Positions 1-8,278 of a stretch of DNA of 64,000 nucleotides are shown here, in pieces. Every line of letters starts with the position of its first letter. The first letter of the stretch is position 1. Position numbers and translations under genes: made by a program. Source of the DNA: Flagellimonas zhangzhouensis (lineage in GTDB: Bacteria > Bacteroidota > Bacteroidia > Flavobacteriales > Flavobacteriaceae); contig NZ_FNKI01000002.1 in NCBI RefSeq assembly GCF_900102925.1, forward strand, positions 434,001 to 498,000, written 5' to 3'. The notes beneath the pieces are model-generated. The model saw only the letters and a list, made by a program, of their open reading frames with translations, had not been told where the DNA came from and searched no databases.

Positions 1-20
1 TCAATTAAATACATCAAAAA

Positions 21-1463
21 ATGAACAGGAATCATCAGAAATTGTTTAGCGGTTTACTCCTTGTGCTGGTAGGATATGTCTGCCATGCACAGGAGAAATC
101 CAAAACATTCAAGGAAACGTACAACGTCAACAACGATACGGAGTTGAGCATCAACACCAGTTATGCCGACATCGAGTTTGAAACGTGGACGAAGGATCAA
201 GTCGAAATCACAGCTGTAATCGAGCTGGAAGGCGTAGACGATGAAGAGGCTAAATCTTATTTTGATAAGGATTTGGTAAAAATCATGGGAAATAGCAGGG
301 AAATTGAAGTGAGTACAGAAGGTTCAGGTCCTTTTACCTACGGTTATAGTAGCTACACGGTGGATGTGCCTGAAATTCCTTCAGTAGCAGAGATCATTGC
401 CAATGTGGATATTCCAGAAATCGTAATTCCAGAAATAGCGGTAATTCCATTTATGCCAAATATGCCACCGATGCCACCCATGCCTCCTATTGATTTTGAT
501 TACGATGCCTATAAAAAGGATGGTGACAAATACATGAAAAAATGGCAAGAGGAATTTTCAAAAACGTTTGACAAAGAATATAAAAAGCGTTTTGAGGAAT
601 GGGGCAAGGAAATGGAAGAAATGGCTGCAGAACGTGAGGAACAACGCGAGCAGATGAAAGAAGAAAGAGAAAAGCTTAGGGAAGAGCGTGAAAAGGTACG
701 TGAAGAAATGCACGAGCGTTTGCGAGAGCAAAGAGAGGAAGTGCGTGCCCAGCAGGCAGAGATCAGACAAATGCAAAGGGAAGCTGCGCGTACTATTCAA
801 GGCAGTTCCAATGTGTATTACTTTTCTTCTGATGGAAAGCATAAGGAATACAAAGTCAAAAAACGAATCATCATCAAAATGCCGAAGTACATCAAAGTCA
901 ATATGAACGTGAAGCATGGAGAAGTAAAATTGGCCGAAAATGCCAGGAACATTAATGCAAGCTTGTCTTACGCAAGCTTGCTTGCTTCTACCATCGATGG
1001 TAAGAACACCGATATTAGGGCTTCTTACTCTCCCGTGATTGTACAACAATGGAATTACGGCAACTTAAGTACCGATTATTCCGATGATGTAAACTTGAAA
1101 ACGGTAAAGGACCTAAACTTGAAAAGTGTGTCGTCCAATGTGGTAATTGGTGAGGTGGCCAGCAAGGCCTTGGTGAGAAGTAGTTTTGGTTCAGTTAATA
1201 TCAATTCGGTGGCAACTGGTTTTACCAACCTTGATATTTCTATGGAAAATGGGGAATTGGATTGTAAGTTGCCCAAAACACCTTTTGTGATTTCAGTGGA
1301 TGAAAGCAGTGCAGGTTCTGTTTTGCACTATCCAAAAAGCTTAAAATTGGTTTCTAGTAAGAGCATTTCTAGCAAAACCCACAAAGGGTATAACATCAGT
1401 AAAAATGATGGTAAGGCAATTACCATTAAATCAAAGTTTAGTGAAGTGGTTCTTAAGCAATAA
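21..1463 (+). CDS. Secreted DUF4097-like beta-repeat protein with coiled-coil insert
   Basis: A 480-residue protein with a clear N-terminal signal peptide (about residues 1-24, ending CHAQ), so it is probably exported. After a short beta-rich part (to about residue 135) comes a Met-Pro stretch near residues 144-158 (MPPMPPMPP). A very charged Glu/Arg/Lys helix follows at about 172-258, predicted by eye as a long coiled coil. The C-terminal 200 residues are short alternating beta strands of the DUF4097/putative adhesin kind. Family assignment is by pattern only, and I know of no reaction for it. Such proteins often sit behind sigma/anti-sigma genes in Flavobacteriaceae, but the upstream neighbour lies outside the window. 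The ATG is 20 bases from the window edge and is followed directly by the signal peptide, which supports this start. Confidence 0.75.
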   Translation: MNRNHQKLFSGLLLVLVGYVCHAQEKSKTFKETYNVNNDTELSINTSYADIEFETWTKDQVEITAVIELEGVDDEEAKSYFDKDLVKIMGNSREIEVSTEGSGPFTYGYSSYTVDVPEIPSVAEIIANVDIPEIVIPEIAVIPFMPNMPPMPPMPPIDFDYDAYKKDGDKYMKKWQEEFSKTFDKEYKKRFEEWGKEMEEMAAEREEQREQMKEEREKLREEREKVREEMHERLREQREEVRAQQAEIRQMQREAARTIQGSSNVYYFSSDGKHKEYKVKKRIIIKMPKYIKVNMNVKHGEVKLAENARNINASLSYASLLASTIDGKNTDIRASYSPVIVQQWNYGNLSTDYSDDVNLKTVKDLNLKSVSSNVVIGEVASKALVRSSFGSVNINSVATGFTNLDISMENGELDCKLPKTPFVISVDESSAGSVLHYPKSLKLVSSKSISSKTHKGYNISKNDGKAITIKSKFSEVVLKQ

Positions 1464-1505
1464 CTTCACAAAGTAATTAGTCCCAAGAACCACTTCTTAT
1501 CTTTT
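1443..1505 (+). terminator. Possible terminator: 12-bp inverted repeat at gene end
   Basis: GAAGTGGTTCTT at 1443-1454 (inside the last codons of the preceding gene) is matched perfectly by AAGAACCACTTC at 1485-1496, with a 30-base loop. A T-rich stretch (TTATCTTTTATT) follows. The loop is longer than in a typical intrinsic terminator, so the function is uncertain. It lies between convergent genes. Confidence 0.35.
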
Positions 1506-1545
1506 ATTGACTTTCCAACCTTCCCAAAGTCAAAACCTACATTTC

Positions 1546-2238
1546 CTAATGCACTTCTTCTTTTAGGAACGATTTAAAATTCTTTTTGAAACGATTCAAC
1601 CTAGGAATCGAAACATTTCTCACATAACTGTTGTTCGGATTCCTCCTTTCGTAGTCTTGATGATATTCCTCAGCTTTCCAGAATTTGTCAAATTGGGTCA
1701 CTTCGGTAACTATTGGGCTAGGGTATATGTTTTCAGTCTCCAACTTATCGATATAGCTTTCGATAATCTTTTTTTCTTCATCATTCTTATAAAAGGCAAT
1801 GGAACGGTATTGGGCACCACGATCTGGACCTTGTCGGTTTAACGTAGTGGGGTCGTGCGAACCAAAAAATACCTGAACCAATTGGGTAAATGAAATTACC
1901 TCGGGATCGTAAAAGACTTCTACCGCTTCTGCATGATGGGTTCTACCATAAGAAACCTCTTCGTAGGTCGGGTTGGGCTCCGTACCTCCAGAATAACCCG
2001 AATACACTTCTTTCACCCCCCTTACACTTTCAAAAATGGCTTCTACACACCAAAAGCATCCACTGGCAAAATAAGCGGTTTCATACTGTTGTAATTCTTC
2101 TGATGTCAATTTTGGAGTTTCAACAACCTCGGAGGAAGTTTCCTGTGCAGTTTCTTTTGTTTCAGATTTTACTTTCGATTGGCAACTGGTTGATGCAAAA
2201 AGCAGAAAAATTGCCAATGGGAATTTTATAAACTTCAT
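1546..2238 (-). CDS. msrA: Peptide-methionine (S)-S-oxide reductase MsrA, lipoprotein form
   Basis: MsrA repairs oxidised proteins by reducing methionine-S-sulfoxide with thiol electrons. The diagnostic GCFWC motif is present, with catalytic Cys61. Also present are GRTHHAEAVEVFYDP and the late EEYHQDYERRNP block. The protein has 230 residues, longer than the cytosolic ~170-200 form because of an N-terminal hydrophobic leader with a cysteine at residue 19 (FASTSCQSK) and a Thr/Glu-rich linker. That points to a membrane-anchored periplasmic lipoprotein, although the lipobox is loose. An in-frame start 41 codons upstream would bury the signal peptide, so I chose the ATG at 2238. The only cysteines after the leader are Cys61 and Cys64, so recycling probably uses these two or an external thiol. 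It is convergent with the gene before it. Confidence 0.93.
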   Translation of the reverse strand: MKFIKFPLAIFLLFASTSCQSKVKSETKETAQETSSEVVETPKLTSEELQQYETAYFASGCFWCVEAIFESVRGVKEVYSGYSGGTEPNPTYEEVSYGRTHHAEAVEVFYDPEVISFTQLVQVFFGSHDPTTLNRQGPDRGAQYRSIAFYKNDEEKKIIESYIDKLETENIYPSPIVTEVTQFDKFWKAEEYHQDYERRNPNNSYVRNVSIPRLNRFKKNFKSFLKEEVH

Positions 2239-2640
2239 GATGTTTTTATGCTTAGTTGCATGAAGATACCAAGTATTACAGGAATGGTCGTTAAAATTTG
2301 TTAATCGATGCTTCAAATTGTGCAATTTGAGAGAAAGAGGGTCAAACAGCAACTGAATCAAAATTCCTACAATTCTTACAATTTGTAATTGATATTATAA
2401 TCTTTTTCCTACAAATATATATTTGATAATCAAATACTTACAAAGCCCTACAAATTTTATGATCGATGAAATGCACATGCTTTCGGTAAGGTGAAAATAA
2501 CTTAAAAAACGTTCGTCGACGATAAAATGCACTTCAGCCAAGAAAAGTTTTTATAACGAAAAAAAGGGGTCGTTAAGCGACCTAAATCTTCCCTCGGGTG
2601 CCTTCGAAAGTAATTTTACTTCGTAATAAAAACCCAAATT
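2239..2640. other. 402-bp intergenic region with direct repeats and hairpin
   Basis: No credible gene is visible between divergent msrA and the small secreted protein gene. The region holds two near-identical 13-mers, CGATGAAATGCAC at 2464-2476 and CGATAAAATGCAC at 2520-2532. A 10-bp palindrome TCGTCGACGA lies at 2513-2522, and a hairpin GGTCG-TTAAG-CGACC at 2568-2582. The AT-rich part at 2395-2455 contains TTTGATAATCAAA. These look regulatory, but I cannot assign a factor. No perfect TAnnTTTG box was found close to either start. Confidence 0.4.
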
Positions 2641-2877
2641 ATGAAAGCAATTTTAACCATCATCGCAGTAACTTTTTTCGGAACCATGGCAATGGCTCAA
2701 GACTTGAACAAAGAAGTTAAAGTGGAAACTATCTCTGAAGGAGTTGAGTTGAACATCGATATGCAACAAAACGATATTAAGGATAGAAAGATGGTAAGAT
2801 TGTACAAGTTCAAAAACTCAAGGGTTAAAAAAGAACTTTCCTTTACTACTAAGAGAAACAAGGCAAAATTAGCGTAA
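2641..2877 (+). CDS. Small secreted basic protein, unknown function
   Basis: A 78-residue product with a clean signal peptide (MKAILTIIAVTFFGTMAMAQ, cleavage after the AQ). The mature part is about 58 residues and rich in Lys/Arg towards the end. I do not recognise a family. The ATG is preceded by a 400-base regulatory-looking region, so this gene probably begins a transcript. Its TAA stop overlaps the ATG of the next, tiny membrane-protein ORF (TAATGATG), which suggests translational coupling. A stem-loop terminator ends the pair at about 3040. The signal peptide and a start that fits it make a real gene likely despite the short length. Confidence 0.7.
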   Translation: MKAILTIIAVTFFGTMAMAQDLNKEVKVETISEGVELNIDMQQNDIKDRKMVRLYKFKNSRVKKELSFTTKRNKAKLA

Positions 2878-2984
2878 TGATGATTTTAGAGATTATGATA
2901 CCGTTTACGTTGTTTTTAAGTGTGGCATTTGTATTGGCCACTGCAGTATTCTCTTTGAGGGAAAGAAAATTTACAGAAAATTAA
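2877..2984 (+). CDS. 35-residue single-pass membrane miniprotein
   Basis: A short ORF whose first ATG overlaps the TAA of the preceding secreted-protein gene by one base; a second ATG follows at once. The product has 35 residues: a short N-terminus (MMILEIMIP), one hydrophobic helix of about 20 residues (FTLFLSVAFVLATAVFSL) and a charged tail RERKFTEN. This is the layout of a single-pass inner-membrane miniprotein with the positive end probably cytoplasmic. The stop-start overlap argues for coupled translation, and the terminator 25 bases downstream closes the unit. I do not recognise it as CydX, CcoS or KdpF. The call rests on architecture and context only. Confidence 0.5.
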   Translation: MMILEIMIPFTLFLSVAFVLATAVFSLRERKFTEN

Positions 2985-3006
2985 GTTGTTTCGGGATATT
3001 TGGTTA

Positions 3007-3040
3007 CAAAAAGGTCAGCATTAGCTGGCCTTTTCCTTTT
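3007..3040 (+). terminator. Rho-independent terminator after the small-protein pair
   Basis: AAAAGGTCAGC-(AT)TA-GCTGGCCTTTT forms an 11-bp stem with one G-T wobble and a tiny loop, followed by a pyrimidine-rich TTTTCCTTTTT tract. It sits between the convergent miniprotein ORF and the histidine kinase gene and could serve both strands. Confidence 0.75.
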
Positions 3041-3048
3041 TGAAAGGT

Positions 3049-4275
3049 TTAAGAATCCACAGAATTGAACTCCTCGATCACTTCTTCGAATTCAATGCGG
3101 TAGTAAGTGCCCTTTTTATCGTAATCCCTGCTTATGGTACCTCTAAGTTGGCGTGCAAGGTTATAAATAAGCTTTAATCCCAAAGAGTTGGTGGTTTTTG
3201 GATTGATGTCTTCTGAATAGCCAATTCCATTGTCGCCCAAACAAAGTTCGTATCGGTTATCGCCAATTTTGTGAACTGCCACATGGATTTCACCTTTGGA
3301 ATCCACAATACCGTATTTAAGGGCATTGGTAATGGTCTCGTTAATGATCAGTCCTAAAGGAATTACGGTATCGATACTTAGCTTATGTTCATCAATATCC
3401 AAATGCATTTTAATTTGACTGTCACTACCTTTTACAGAGCGGACCAAATAGTCACAAAGTTCTTGAACGTATGGCTTAAGCTCTATTTTAGAAAGATAAT
3501 CGTCACGCTTGTATAGCATTTCGTGTACCATTGCCATGGAAACCACACGGTTTTGACTGCTTTTAATAATGTTTGCAATCTTTTCATCGGCAATGGCCCT
3601 AGATTGTAGGCTCAATAAACTGGACACGGTCTGTAGGTTGTTCTTCACCCTATGGTGTACTTCTTTAAGTAGCGTTTCCTTCTCATTGATGCGCTCTTGG
3701 ATTTCATTTCGCGACTTGTACAATTTATGGTGTGCCCGAAGTAAGTTCCTTCCAAAAACACCGCCTAAAAGGTAAACAGCGAAAACAGCACTCAAATAAG
3801 CGAACCAATCACGGGATTCTACGGGTACTGAATTTTCGGTGATGCTGAATTCACCTGTATCATAAATAAACAATAAGGTAAGTACAGCTAAGTTGATTAT
3901 GAGGTATAATTGTCCAAAAACCTTTGTGGTCACATATCCTGCGAAGACAATAATGGCCAGAACGAATATGAAAGGACTCTCAATGCCACCACTAAAAATA
4001 GTAATGATGATGGCTCCATTCATGGACAGAATGGAAGTTAAATTATAAGTGAGAATAAGATTTTGATGCTTTGAGTAAAGTAAGGTGTTCAAAAGGTTTA
4101 CAAAAGCATAGGCCAAAAACGTATATGGAATAACACCCTCTATTTTTAGAAAGAAAAAGCATATCAATCCAAATATAGCAGCAAAAATGGATGAACTGTA
4201 GTTAACCTTGAGTATCAAATCAATTTTGTCTTGTATACGATATTTATCCTCAACAGGAATTTTCATATGCTGCAC
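3049..4275 (-). CDS. Membrane sensor histidine kinase, HisKA_2 type
   Basis: A 408-residue sensor kinase. Residues 26-180 carry about six hydrophobic segments with no large periplasmic loop, so it probably senses within or near the membrane. The phosphoacceptor motif is EVHHRVKNNLQTVSSLLSLQ at about 205-224, with the active histidine at 207/208. This is the HisKA_2 class, distinct from the common H-box. The ATP-binding domain shows LIINETITNALKYG (N box), LGDNGIG (G1) and LGLKLIYNLARQL (G2). No response regulator gene adjoins it, so it is an orphan here, and its signal and partner are unknown. An alternative ATG three codons in (4266) is also possible. A near-consensus -7 box TAACTTTT lies upstream. 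Confidence 0.88.
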   Translation of the reverse strand: MQHMKIPVEDKYRIQDKIDLILKVNYSSSIFAAIFGLICFFFLKIEGVIPYTFLAYAFVNLLNTLLYSKHQNLILTYNLTSILSMNGAIIITIFSGGIESPFIFVLAIIVFAGYVTTKVFGQLYLIINLAVLTLLFIYDTGEFSITENSVPVESRDWFAYLSAVFAVYLLGGVFGRNLLRAHHKLYKSRNEIQERINEKETLLKEVHHRVKNNLQTVSSLLSLQSRAIADEKIANIIKSSQNRVVSMAMVHEMLYKRDDYLSKIELKPYVQELCDYLVRSVKGSDSQIKMHLDIDEHKLSIDTVIPLGLIINETITNALKYGIVDSKGEIHVAVHKIGDNRYELCLGDNGIGYSEDINPKTTNSLGLKLIYNLARQLRGTISRDYDKKGTYYRIEFEEVIEEFNSVDS

Positions 4276-4377
4276 ATGAATATTGCTCTTACTTCCAAAA
4301 AGGTTGAAAAGTGCGGAGTAAAAGTTAGCGTTATGGGGCGTAATTAAGGCGTAAATCTACCTAAGTTTTTGGTATAA

Positions 4378-4411
4378 AAAAAGTGGCAGCTATAAATAAC
4401 TGCCACTTTTA
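4378..4411 (-). terminator. Rho-independent terminator downstream of secA
   Basis: AAAAGTGGCAG-(ten-base loop)-CTGCCACTTTT forms a perfect 11-bp stem. Read on the minus strand it ends in a run of T, just after the secA stop at 4431. Confidence 0.85.
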
Positions 4412-4430
4412 AGAGGTATTTTTAGTGGAA

Positions 4431-7400
4431 TTAGTCTTCGACCAATACCCACTCACCTTTATCTATTAAGGGTTCCGCTTGTTTGTACTTTACGGTCTTG
4501 CTTTCGCCAGACATTACATTTTTAATGGTAACCCTGTCATTTCTACCAATTTTCGGTTTTTCCCTGGTAATGGTCTCGGTAACCGAAGGTCTTTGCCCTT
4601 GCGTTTGTCCTGCAGCTCTGTTCTGAGCAGCCAACTCATCACTGTTTGGAATTTCCTCTTTAGAGGTCTGCAAATTCTCTTTGGGTCTGCGAACGTTACG
4701 AGCTTCTTGGATTTGAGCGGTGTTCTCAGTAGGTAATTCTCCTTTGAAAAGGAAAGAAATTACTTCTTTGTTCACCTTGTCGATCATTTCCTTGAATAGC
4801 TCAAAGGCCTCAAACTTATAAATAAGCAATGGATCCTTTTGCTCGTGCACGGCCAACTGAACGGATTGTTTCAATTCATCCATTTTGCGCAAGTGCGTTT
4901 TCCAAGCATCATCGATAATGGCAAGAGTGATATTCTTTTCAAAATCGGTAATCAATTGCTTACCGTTTGAATTATAGGCTTTTTCAAGGTTGGTAACCAC
5001 ATTCAACGATTTGATGCCATCTGTAAATGGAACCACAATACGTTCAAACTTGTTGGTCTCGTCCTCGTAAACTTTTTTGATTACTTGGAAAGCAACAGTA
5101 GCGCTGCGTTCCATTTTATCTTGATAGTAATCGTAAGAAGCCTTATAAATGGTGTTCGCAATTTCTTGGAAGCCCATTTTTTTGAATTCTTCTTCACTTA
5201 TCGGTGAGGTAATGGAGAAGTATTTGATCAATTCGAACTCAAAGTTCTTGAAATCATCTGCCATTTTGTTGGTCTCTGCAACAGCCTCACAGGTGTCGTA
5301 GATCATATTGGCGATGTCCACTTTTAAACGTTCTCCTTCCAAAGCGTGACGTCTTCTTTTGTAGACCACTTCACGCTGCGCGTTCATTACATCATCATAT
5401 TCCAACAAACGCTTACGGATTCCGAAGTTGTTTTCTTCGACTTTTTTTTGTGCACGTTCAATGGATTTGGTCATCATGGAGTGTTGAATAACTTCTCCTT
5501 CTTCCAAGCCCATGCGGTCCATCATCTTGGCCACTCGGTCAGAACCGAATAAACGCATTAGGTTATCTTCCAAAGACACATAGAATTGTGAGCTACCTGG
5601 GTCACCTTGACGTCCAGAACGACCTCTCAACTGTCTATCAACTCGTCGAGAATCGTGACGCTCTGTACCAATAATGGCCAAACCTCCAGCTTCTTTTACG
5701 GTTGGGGTCAATTTAATATCGGTACCCCTACCTGCCATGTTGGTGGCAATGGTTACAACGCCTGCATCACCTGCCTCAGCCACAATATCGGCCTCTTTTT
5801 TGTGAAGTTTCGCGTTCAAAACGTTGTGTGGTATTTTACGAACACTCAATAATTTTGAAAGTAATTCCGAAATCTCAACCGAAGTAGTACCAATCAAAAC
5901 TGGTCTGCCTGCGTTGGATAATTTTGTTACTTCCTCGATAATGGCGTTGTATTTTTCTCGCTTGGTCTTGTAGATCAAATCGTGACGGTCATCACGGGCA
6001 ATTGGTCTGTTGGTTGGAATTTCCATTACATCCAACTCGTAGATTTCCCAGAATTCACCAGCTTCGGTAACGGCAGTACCCGTCATCCCAGCTAGCTTGT
6101 TGTACATTCTAAAGTAATTCTGAAGCGTAACGGTGGCGAAAGTTTGGGTCATGGCCTCAATCTTCACATTTTCCTTGGCTTCGATAGCTTGATGCAATCC
6201 ATCGGAATATCGTCTACCATCCATGATACGACCAGTCTGTTCGTCGACAATCATTACTTTGTTGTCAATCACCACATACTCCACGTCTTTTTCGAATAGG
6301 GTATAGGCTTTCAACAATTGCGTCATGGTATGGATTCGCTCACTTTTTACAGCGAAATCCTTGAAAAGTTCTTCTTTGAGCTCAGCTTCTTGTTCTATTT
6401 CAAGATTTTGATTCTCAATCTTTGCAATTTCGCTACCAATATCTGGCATCACAAAGAAATCTTTATTCTGCTCGCCAGAAATATAATTGACCCCTTTATC
6501 GGTCAACTCAATCTGGTTGTTTTTTTCATCGATGACAAATAAAAGGTCTTCATCGATCTTTGGCATTTCACGGTTGTTGTCTTGCATGTAGAAGTTCTCA
6601 GTCTTCTGCAACAATTGTTTTACACCTTCTTCACTCAAAAATTTGATAAGTGCCTTGTTTTTTGGAAGTCCACGGTGCACACGTAGTAATAAGAATCCAC
6701 CTTCTTTGGTGTCACCTTCCTTGATCAATCTTTTTGCCTCGGCCAAAACTCCTGTCAAATGTTGACGTTGTTGTTGAACAATTTCGGAAACTTTAGGTTT
6801 TAGCTCATTAAATTCGTGACGGTCTCCTTCAGGTACAGGGCCAGAAATAATCAAAGGGGTACGGGCATCATCGATCAATACAGAATCCACCTCATCCACG
6901 ATAGCGTAGTGGTGCGGACGTTGTACCAAATCATCAGGCGTATGCGCCATGTTGTCCCTTAGGTAATCAAAACCAAATTCGTTGTTGGTTCCGTAGGTGA
7001 TGTCAGCATTATAGGCAGCACGTCTACCATCGGAATTTGGGCGGTGTTTGTCAATACAGTCAACGGAAAGGCCATGGAACTCAAATAGAGGAGCCATCCA
7101 TGCGCTATCCCTTTTTGCCAAATAGTCGTTCACGGTTACCAAGTGAGCACCTTTCCCCGCCAATGCATTGAGGTAGAGTGGGAGGGTGGCCACCAAGGTT
7201 TTACCTTCCCCAGTTTGCATCTCGGCAATTTTACCTTGATGTAATGCAATACCACCGATCAACTGCACATCGTAGTGGATCATGTCCCAGGTTACTTCTT
7301 TTCCAGCGGCATCCCATGAGTTTTTCCAGACGGCGCTGTCACCTTCCAAAGTCACATAGTCTTTGTCACCCGAAAGTTTACGGTCAAATTCGGATGCGGT

Positions 7401-7793
7401 TACCGAGATGGTTTCGTTATTGGCAAACCTTTTGGCAGTTTCTTTAACCACGGCAAAGGCTTCGGGAAGAATTTCTTCCAGTACTTTTTCCGAAATTTTA
7501 TACGCCTCTTCATTGAGTTTATCTATTTCGGAGTAGATTTCTTCGTTACGATCAATGTCGTTCGAATTTTCCACTTCTTCCTCAAGTGTGGCGATTTTGT
7601 CGTTTATATCTTTGCAGTTTTCAGCAATTTGGGCCTTAAAATCAGCTGTCTTCTGTCTAAGTTCGTCGTGGGAAAGTCCTTCCAGTTGTTGTTCAAAGGA
7701 CCGTATTTGTTTTACTAAGGGTTGCAAGGATTTTACATCTTTCTCCGATTTATCTCCTACAAAAACCTTTAGTACGGAATTTATTAAACTCAT
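4431..7793 (-). CDS. secA: Preprotein translocase ATPase SecA
   Basis: SecA drives preproteins through SecYEG by ATP hydrolysis at the inner membrane. The Walker A block EMQTGEGKTLVATLP is at about 191-205, the DEAD-like box is DEVDSVLIDDARTPLIISGP, and the second motor domain shows TNMAGRGTDIKL and QLRGRSGRQGDPG. At 1120 residues it is about 200 longer than E. coli SecA. Most of the excess is an insert after the first nucleotide-binding region (about 320-450), as known for Bacteroidota. The tail is odd: where SEC-C zinc cysteines normally follow GRND, this protein reads KIGRNDRVTIKNVMSGESKT and has no CxC motif. A -7 box lies at 7868-7875, and a terminator follows the stop. Confidence 0.97.
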   Translation of the reverse strand: MSLINSVLKVFVGDKSEKDVKSLQPLVKQIRSFEQQLEGLSHDELRQKTADFKAQIAENCKDINDKIATLEEEVENSNDIDRNEEIYSEIDKLNEEAYKISEKVLEEILPEAFAVVKETAKRFANNETISVTASEFDRKLSGDKDYVTLEGDSAVWKNSWDAAGKEVTWDMIHYDVQLIGGIALHQGKIAEMQTGEGKTLVATLPLYLNALAGKGAHLVTVNDYLAKRDSAWMAPLFEFHGLSVDCIDKHRPNSDGRRAAYNADITYGTNNEFGFDYLRDNMAHTPDDLVQRPHHYAIVDEVDSVLIDDARTPLIISGPVPEGDRHEFNELKPKVSEIVQQQRQHLTGVLAEAKRLIKEGDTKEGGFLLLRVHRGLPKNKALIKFLSEEGVKQLLQKTENFYMQDNNREMPKIDEDLLFVIDEKNNQIELTDKGVNYISGEQNKDFFVMPDIGSEIAKIENQNLEIEQEAELKEELFKDFAVKSERIHTMTQLLKAYTLFEKDVEYVVIDNKVMIVDEQTGRIMDGRRYSDGLHQAIEAKENVKIEAMTQTFATVTLQNYFRMYNKLAGMTGTAVTEAGEFWEIYELDVMEIPTNRPIARDDRHDLIYKTKREKYNAIIEEVTKLSNAGRPVLIGTTSVEISELLSKLLSVRKIPHNVLNAKLHKKEADIVAEAGDAGVVTIATNMAGRGTDIKLTPTVKEAGGLAIIGTERHDSRRVDRQLRGRSGRQGDPGSSQFYVSLEDNLMRLFGSDRVAKMMDRMGLEEGEVIQHSMMTKSIERAQKKVEENNFGIRKRLLEYDDVMNAQREVVYKRRRHALEGERLKVDIANMIYDTCEAVAETNKMADDFKNFEFELIKYFSITSPISEEEFKKMGFQEIANTIYKASYDYYQDKMERSATVAFQVIKKVYEDETNKFERIVVPFTDGIKSLNVVTNLEKAYNSNGKQLITDFEKNITLAIIDDAWKTHLRKMDELKQSVQLAVHEQKDPLLIYKFEAFELFKEMIDKVNKEVISFLFKGELPTENTAQIQEARNVRRPKENLQTSKEEIPNSDELAAQNRAAGQTQGQRPSVTETITREKPKIGRNDRVTIKNVMSGESKTVKYKQAEPLIDKGEWVLVED

Positions 7794-7867
7794 GAATAAA
7801 TTTTTCGTTAGAATGGCAAAAGCTGTTCCAATGATAAGATTTCAATGAAATTCTTTTGCTAGGCTGT

Positions 7868-7875
7868 CAAAATTA
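7868..7875 (-). promoter_or_regulatory. Putative -7 box for secA (TAATTTTG)
   Basis: The minus strand reads TAATTTTG, a perfect Bacteroidota -7 match (TAnnTTTG), 75 bases before the secA ATG. A TTTG lies 15 bases further upstream, somewhat closer than the usual -33 spacing. It touches the upstream gene's terminator. Confidence 0.45.
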
Positions 7876-7906
7876 CATAAAAAAAAGCCTCAAATGAGAC
7901 TTTTTA
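7874..7906 (-). terminator. Terminator after the DUF2795 gene
   Basis: On the minus strand AAAAAGTCTCA-TT-TGAGGCTTTTTTTT makes a stem with one G-U wobble and a T run. It begins about 20 bases after the DUF2795 stop, separating that gene from secA. Confidence 0.65.
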
Positions 7907-7928
7907 ACTTCGTTTGTGAATTCAGATT

Positions 7929-8153
7929 TTAATATTCGTCCTCGTTCCAGAGGTAATCTTCCTCTGTTGGATAATCGGGCCAGATTTCCTCAATGGACTC
8001 ATATATCTCCCCGCCTTCTTCTTCCATTGATTGTAGGTTTTCCACAACTTCCAACGGTGCTCCAGTACGGATTGCGTAATCTATCAGTTCGTCTTTGGTG
8101 GCTGGCCAAGGCGCATCACTTAAATATGAGGCTAGTTCTAAAGTCCAGTACAT
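7929..8153 (-). CDS. Small acidic DUF2795 protein
   Basis: A 74-residue, strongly acidic cytosolic protein. The central stretch APWPATKDELIDYAIRTGAP followed by LEVVENLQSM matches the DUF2795 pattern (helical, PATK-E-L core). The C-terminal half is a run of Glu/Asp with aromatic residues, ending WNEDEY. No enzymatic motif is visible and the family's role is not established to my knowledge. It is carried alone between cobalamin adenosyltransferase and secA, with a 125-base gap upstream and its own terminator downstream. The ATG is directly followed by the conserved core, leaving little doubt about the start. Confidence 0.8.
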   Translation of the reverse strand: MYWTLELASYLSDAPWPATKDELIDYAIRTGAPLEVVENLQSMEEEGGEIYESIEEIWPDYPTEEDYLWNEDEY

Positions 8154-8278
8154 AGTAACGGTTTGATTTTAAATTTTTTGCAAAAATAATTTTTAAACCC
8201 AATTAGTCAAGTAAAAACAGCATTATTTAAAAATTATTTTGTTGTTCTCAAAACAATTGGGCTAAAAAAGCGATTTTA

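Noticed and set aside
558-1049. Long minus-strand open frame within the first gene
   Set aside because: It lies antisense to the coiled-coil region, whose Glu/Lys codons give a stop-free opposite frame; it is Phe-rich without family features.
1890-2231. Plus-strand frame opposite msrA
   Set aside because: Antisense shadow without signal, motif or promoter.
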